Shown here piece after piece: positions 59,340-64,000 of a stretch of DNA of 64,000 bases (the first letter of the stretch is position 1; every line of letters begins with the position of its first letter). The translations under genes were made by a program, and so were the position numbers. Under the pieces are notes generated by a model that saw only the letters and a list, made by a program, of their open reading frames with translations, searched no databases and was not told the DNA's origin. This DNA is from Holacanthus passer (taxonomy: Eukaryota > Chordata > Actinopteri > Pomacanthidae): positions 558,001 through 622,000 of the forward strand of contig JAFREQ010000039.1 in NCBI GenBank assembly GCA_025331565.1. Reading direction: 5' to 3'.

Positions 59340-59990
59340 GATCAGTGTTGTATTATGGGTAAAAGCAAGTGGCAATTTCCAGGGCTGAAAAATGAAGCCA
59401 ACATGAAGTGCCAAAAGCTGCAGTTCCTCAAAGGGCCATTTGAGGCAGGCTCCAAAAGGGAGCCAATTGCATTTGACCCCGATGTTAAAATGCCCAACTT
59501 TACAGCAGAAGTGAACAGCCTGGTACAAAAGATGGTTTTGGTCTCTTCAGCTGATTTCCCTCTTCATGACAATTGCACGGGTGTAAAAAAAATTTATAAC
59601 AAACTCATTTAAAATATACTAAATCTAAAATTATGCATAATTAATAGAGTGGCCACTTTGATTGGCTGTCGGCTCCAAACACGGAGCTCATTGAGTCACT
59701 AAACGACGACTATGTTTGTGGTGTTTTGCCTTTCAGGTAATTTTTCATGCAAATACCAGATAAACAATATGGCTTGCTGTGCGGTTAATAGTACTTACAG
59801 ACTGTCTAAAAAGTCTGCAATCCCGTTTTTCATTTATTAGTGAATAGCCAGCTAATGGATTAGCCTTGGGCTAAAGTCCTCCAGCAAGATGCCGCCGGCT
59901 GTGTGGTGTCTTTGTCCGGGACATCTGCGCTGTGTTCTCGGTGTGTTTGTTCTGGTGTTTGTGGAGCTGCTTGTTGGCTGGAGTTTGAAT
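59340..59990. repeat. dispersed fish repeat of unknown class
   Basis: Blocks such as TGAAAAATGAAGCCAACATG, AAGTGCCAAAAGCTGCAGTT, ACTTTACAGCAGAAGTGAAC, GCCTGGTACAAAAGATGGTT and CCCTCTTCATGACAATTGCA occur in this order in a repeat I recognise from many fish transcripts and introns. An open frame at 59,355-59,612 runs through it, starting MGKSKWQFPGLKNEANMKCQ. Because the repeat is known mostly as noncoding sequence, I do not call a gene. A further short frame, MACCAVNSTYRLSKKSA, begins near 59,769. Class (DNA element or retroposon) is unresolved. Confidence 0.5.
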
Positions 59991-60004
59991 GTGCTACTGT
60001 GTTA

Positions 60005-60050
60005 AGATAAGATATTCCTTTATTCGTCCCACAGTGGGGAAATTAACAAA
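60005..60050 (-). repeat. LINE 3' tail fragment
   Basis: AAGATAAGATATTCCTTTAT followed by TCGTCCCACAGTGGGGAAAT, the reverse complement of the shared Rex1-like 3' end. It sits in otherwise unassigned sequence, so it may be a very short, 5'-truncated insertion. Confidence 0.65.
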
Positions 60051-61092
60051 TGTGTTGACTGTGTTTCTCTCCAGTGTTCAGGACGAGTTTTTCCTGGGAG
60101 AGACAGTGGAGGTTGTTCTAAGCTAACGGGAGCCACAGTTATTAAACCAGCTGCACTAAGTCAAAACTTAGTAGAGAAGTACTACATACACCAAATATAC
60201 AGTATATATGTTAACATTATGCTACTTGTCAAGGTGAATCAAGAAGTGACAGTGTGCAAATACCATACAGTGTTTGTAACTTCAAAATATTAATGTGACA
60301 TTTCAGCATGTTTCCAGAAATAACGTTAACCCAGATGTTGTTATTGGTTAAGCTGGAGTTGAGTCACAGAGACTATGACCATGTTTTATACAGTCTATGG
60401 GTAAAAGTATTTGTTTAAAGGTTTTCAATTGATTTGCGTAACATTGTACTACAGCACATCAAGTACATGGATGTGTAAAGTCTTGGAAAAGCCTTTTTGG
60501 AGTTTTCATCTATTAGTGTTCACTCAACTCTTGCATTCACTTTATTTGAAATTGTGCTACCTCTCAAATTGTAAAACATGATTCACCCAAGTCTTACTCC
60601 TCTATCCCACTAATTTTTAATTCATCAATTTTCATTCAACAAATTTGTTCCTGTTTGAGTGACAGTGTGTGTGTGTGTTAAAAAGACAGAAGCAGATCTT
60701 AGGTTAAGTATCAAACAAGACCTAGTATTATAGGTTATTATCGGAAGCATAATTTCATTTTTCTGGAATAATGCTCAAATCAGTTTTGCATGACTGAAAG
60801 AAAATGTAAATAATTTAACACCATGGCTTGACTTTTACCAATGCATTCATGATATTATAGAGTTGGTTGTTGACACTGTTGGGAGTAGGGTTAGTCTGTA
60901 TGAGGACATACATTATATATGGGTTATAACAAATGTCTATTCACCATTTGTCTTCTCTTTGGTCAAATTTAGGCTTTGTCATTGATTTCCAGTCATCATT
61001 TAATCACTACAATCTTCTCTTTGTGGCAGTATAGTCATAACAAGAGTTAAAATGAAGAGGAAGAGGAAGCAGCTGTCTTTACACACAAATCA
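60051..61092. other. lmo3 intron stretch, no element recognised
   Basis: AT-rich sequence with a short GT run at 60,665-60,680. Nothing supports a gene. Confidence 0.5.
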
Positions 61093-61741
61093 TACACTAC
61101 TCACAAAAAGTTAGGGATATTTGGCTTTCGGGTGAAATTTATGGAAAATGTAAAAATGTTCACACGCAGTGATATTATATCATGAAAGTAGGGCATTTAA
61201 GTGGAGGCATGCACTGGTGATTTCCTCATCTCAAATAATTTATTGAAACTAAAGCCAACAACAGTGGTGGGTATACCCACAACAAAAAATGTCAACGTCT
61301 CCATAACTTGTCATGTGCCCTTGAGCATCAATTACAGCTTGACAATGACGTCTCATGCTGTTCACAAACCAACTTATTGTCTGCTGCTGATGACACTCGG
61401 TGACACTCTAAGCTCAGTGGCCACTTCCATCTGAGAACATCCTGTTTGAAGCCTCGCAATGGCGAGGTACTGTTGATCAATTGTTAGGTGTAGTCTTGGT
61501 CTCATGATGACAAAATGTGAACAACATGATGAGGAGGACTGTTTAAATACCAATTCTAATTGAACCAGGAAATTTATTGGTCAATTCATGGATCAAATAC
61601 CTGTTGTGAATTTTGCTGTTAAGCTCCTTGTTAGAGAACAACAACTTGTGCAAAAAGTACTGAAACATTGAACAGTTGGACACGTGCAGTCAAAAGTTTA
61701 CAGAAGGTCACATTAAGTTCACCTGTAAAGGTAGTAGTGTA
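61093..61741 (-). mobile_element. internally deleted Tc1-like element with TA duplications
   Basis: The element (61,095-61,739) is flanked by TA on both sides. Its ends match over CACTACT, and the left end continues TCACAAAAAGTTAGGGATAT, a terminus common in fish Tc1 families. On the minus strand the right part encodes remnants of the transposase N-terminal HTH region (QYLAIARLQTGCS-like, then EVATELRVSPS). The left part encodes the C-terminal end (FVNSMRRHCQAVIDAQGHMT). The DDE core between them is deleted, so this is a MITE-like derivative. Confidence 0.75.
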
Positions 61742-64000
61742 TATGCCGTTAAAGATGTTTTGTTCAAAGATGTGATATTTTATGAGTAACTATCATGTAG
61801 TGTCAAGTGTCTTGTAGTATAATCATGTAGAATGGTAAAGTTACTAGAAATATTGAAAATGGAATTGCATAAATATGATGGGAAAATAAGTCAAAACAAG
61901 AACTAACAAATTTTACAAACAAAACGACTGACATTTGTAAATCCCTCTAGTTCTGTCAACTCTCAGTTTCCTGAACTAAACTATAACTTTTAAGTGAAAT
62001 CATGTGAAAAAAACATATTTTGTACACACAGGCCTGTTTATTTCACTCATTACCTACAGTATGTGGTGACGCCACTGTTATGGGTACATTCTAAGCTGTA
62101 TTATCAGGCATAGAAAATACAAGAGCCAAATCGGTTTCTTAGAGAGGATCAACTGCCATTCTCAGGGATCTAAGCATTAATGGAATAAATAATGTAGGAG
62201 TTTTCCTCCTCTGACAATCTTTGGGATCATCCCTCTCACTGTAATAGCCTGAACCATCAGACTCTCCTTTTACCGATCATGTGGGAGGTGGGAGGAATCA
62301 CTGCAGCAGGACACATCTCAGTTCCTTTCAAATCCCCAAAACACACGGGACAAAGTAATGCAGAAATCTTAGGCCTTCATGCCGAGGCATGAAAATATTA
62401 TAGGGGCATAGGAAGAATTACCCCATTCTATTCTTCAGCGCAGATCGGATCAAATCAAATCATCACATAGGCCCTGTGAACTTTGACCCGAACCAAAACC
62501 AATTTCATTTGGAGAGATGGAGGGGTGAATTATGCTGAGGATGTTAAAGCTGGATTAGTGATGCATGCAAACTGAGTAAGGTCTAAAGAAACCTAATGAA
62601 AAGGTTAGAGGGAGAAAATTGCAGTCACATATTTCCGTCTGTCAAAAGAAATATCTAAAGGAAACAGAAACATGTGGGATTCAGATATGCTCTCTTCTGG
62701 TGTGAGTTGTGCTTGTAAAGCAATTCAGGGTGCAAAATACTGTCCTGCTTTGAATTAAAAAACAACAAATTCTTGTTGCCATGTGGTTATCATAAGTGAG
62801 TGCCACCACTGTATTTTCACCGAAACTACAGCTATAAAATCCTCATGAACTTCACTACCTAGAGATGTCCCATAATCTGACTCGTGATTAGCATTTCTGC
62901 TATTTTCACCTCTGCTTCTCCCAATGGCTCTGCACTTACCAGCCATTTGAATTTTACACTGCCATCAGAAGTTTATGGACAAAGCAGGGCTGCAGAGAAA
63001 GAGACAGAGAGAAAGGGCATTGAAAGTTATAGCCCTTACCTATTCATATTCTAATACCTTCAGCTCAGTGGTAAAGGTATGCTTAAAAGCACCAGGTGGT
63101 GACATCTTAATTTTTCACGGCCAAAATATGCGGCTGTGCAGCTCTCCCCTCTCTCACTATGCATTATTCTTGTTTTAAGCAGCGAGTCTCCTCAGGGGGA
63201 AGTGGGGTATTGTTTTACAACACACCCAGCTGCGGCCTACTTGCCTTGCCCGGGGTTCTTTTCAAGGAGTTGTCTTGGGTGACCCCTCTCTCTGGCAGTT
63301 ATTAATAATAACACGTGCCAGGGAATAGTTCACCTTGTAGCGCTGAGGCCTCCTTGCTGCTGCATGTATGTCTAGCCTCATACTGAGAAGTCTCCAGGGG
63401 AGAGGGGGGAGAGGGGTGAGGTGGTTGGACGTGTGTGTGTGTGATTAAGGTAATCATCTATGTCCCCTCCTAAAGTGATGGATAGCCTGATTTGCAGCAT
63501 CAAAGAAGGCCAAGAGGACTGAGACTTAAGAGGTAGAGGAGTGTATGTGAGTGTGTTTTTCTGAGAAAGATGAAGGAATAAGAAGGTAAAGTGGTAAGTC
63601 TGACAGAGAGAGTGCTGCATGCTCCACCTATAAGTCCCATTAAAAGCTTGAGCAGGAGAGGCCCTTTGTGTATGCTGAGTGTTCTATTGAAATAAGAAGT
63701 AGCAGGAATAGGATTCAATCTGGGGTTTGAATGAACCAATGCATTCCAGGCAAATTCTCCCTCTCAAGTGCTCAAGGGATTCAAAAAAACTGAAGGCTGC
63801 TTCTTTTTCAGGCACCAAAAAATTATTTTGTCCTAAGGGGAATCTTTTATTAGAGATTTTATTACATTCATTACAGATGAAGACCTCTGCACACCAGTTT
63901 TAAAACTTAACATTACGGTAAGTTTATCCTAATTAATGATATTGACTTGGGAAATGCACTTAATTTGGGAAATCAAATAACTGGCGTGTGACTGACTTCC
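61742..64000. other. lmo3 intron stretch to window end, no element recognised
   Basis: No transposon or exon recognised. The stretch 62,180-62,560 is unique-looking with balanced composition and may be conserved noncoding sequence. The LIM1 exon of lmo3 was specifically looked for on the minus strand and not found. Confidence 0.5.

Larger units (their letters stand above)
38572..64000 (-). other. lmo3: lmo3 upstream intron (runs off the window)
   Basis: The split Arg codon at 38,571 requires an upstream exon encoding LIM1 and ending in a phase-2 donor. I looked on the minus strand for the cysteine-rich LIM1 sequence up to base 64,000 and did not find it. The whole right side of the window is therefore interpreted as a single intron of more than 25.4 kb. 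Large introns at this position are plausible for LMO genes. It contains many of the mobile elements listed separately and long stretches without recognised repeats. An unrecognised alternative 5' exon or nested gene cannot be excluded. Confidence 0.7.

Overview
This window looks like euchromatic DNA from a teleost fish. It has long AT-rich noncoding stretches, one split vertebrate developmental gene, and a fish-typical mix of decayed transposable elements: Rex1/CR1-like and L2-like LINEs, Penelope-like elements, Ty3/gypsy LTRs, Tc1, hAT and piggyBac-type DNA elements, and tRNA-derived SINEs. There is no sign of bacterial, viral or organellar organisation, and no CRISPR array.

The only host gene I can support is the 3' half of lmo3 (LIM domain only 3), on the minus strand. 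Its terminal coding exon is at 29,507-29,612 and the preceding exon at 38,446-38,571. Both have consensus splice-site dinucleotides and matching phase-2 junctions. Together they encode all of the second LIM domain and the LMO3-type C-terminus. The exon with the start codon and first LIM domain was not found, so it should lie beyond base 64,000, and 38,572-64,000 is read as one intron of more than 25 kb.

Layout: 1-29,000 lies downstream of lmo3 and is rich in repeats. It holds a LINE ORF1 fragment, a chromovirus-type gypsy integrase with its 3' LTR, a Tc1 fragment, an L2 LINE split by a younger 387-bp retroposon, a hAT transposase relic, a Penelope-like element, a hAT-like MITE, a Rex1-like LINE, an imperfect inverted repeat with coding-like arms, a solo LTR with target-site duplications, two SINEs and two more L2-like LINEs. 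From 26,421 to 37,021, around the last exon and the distal intron, I recognise no transposable element. The long 5' intron holds a Penelope GIY-YIG fragment, a hAT-like MITE, LINE tails, a second Rex1-like LINE, a small TIR element, a fish repeat of unknown class and an internally deleted Tc1 element; a piggyBac-like MITE lies in the other intron.

None of the transposon coding regions looks intact. I found no convincing undescribed system. The most useful leads are the insertion histories (14-bp and 6-bp target-site duplications, a 118-bp perfect duplication), a tRNA-Glu-derived SINE that shares its tail with the local LINEs, a G-rich splice acceptor in lmo3, and several transposon-free stretches that may be conserved regulatory elements. 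Family assignments rest on recognised protein motifs and remembered consensus sequences; no database search was run.
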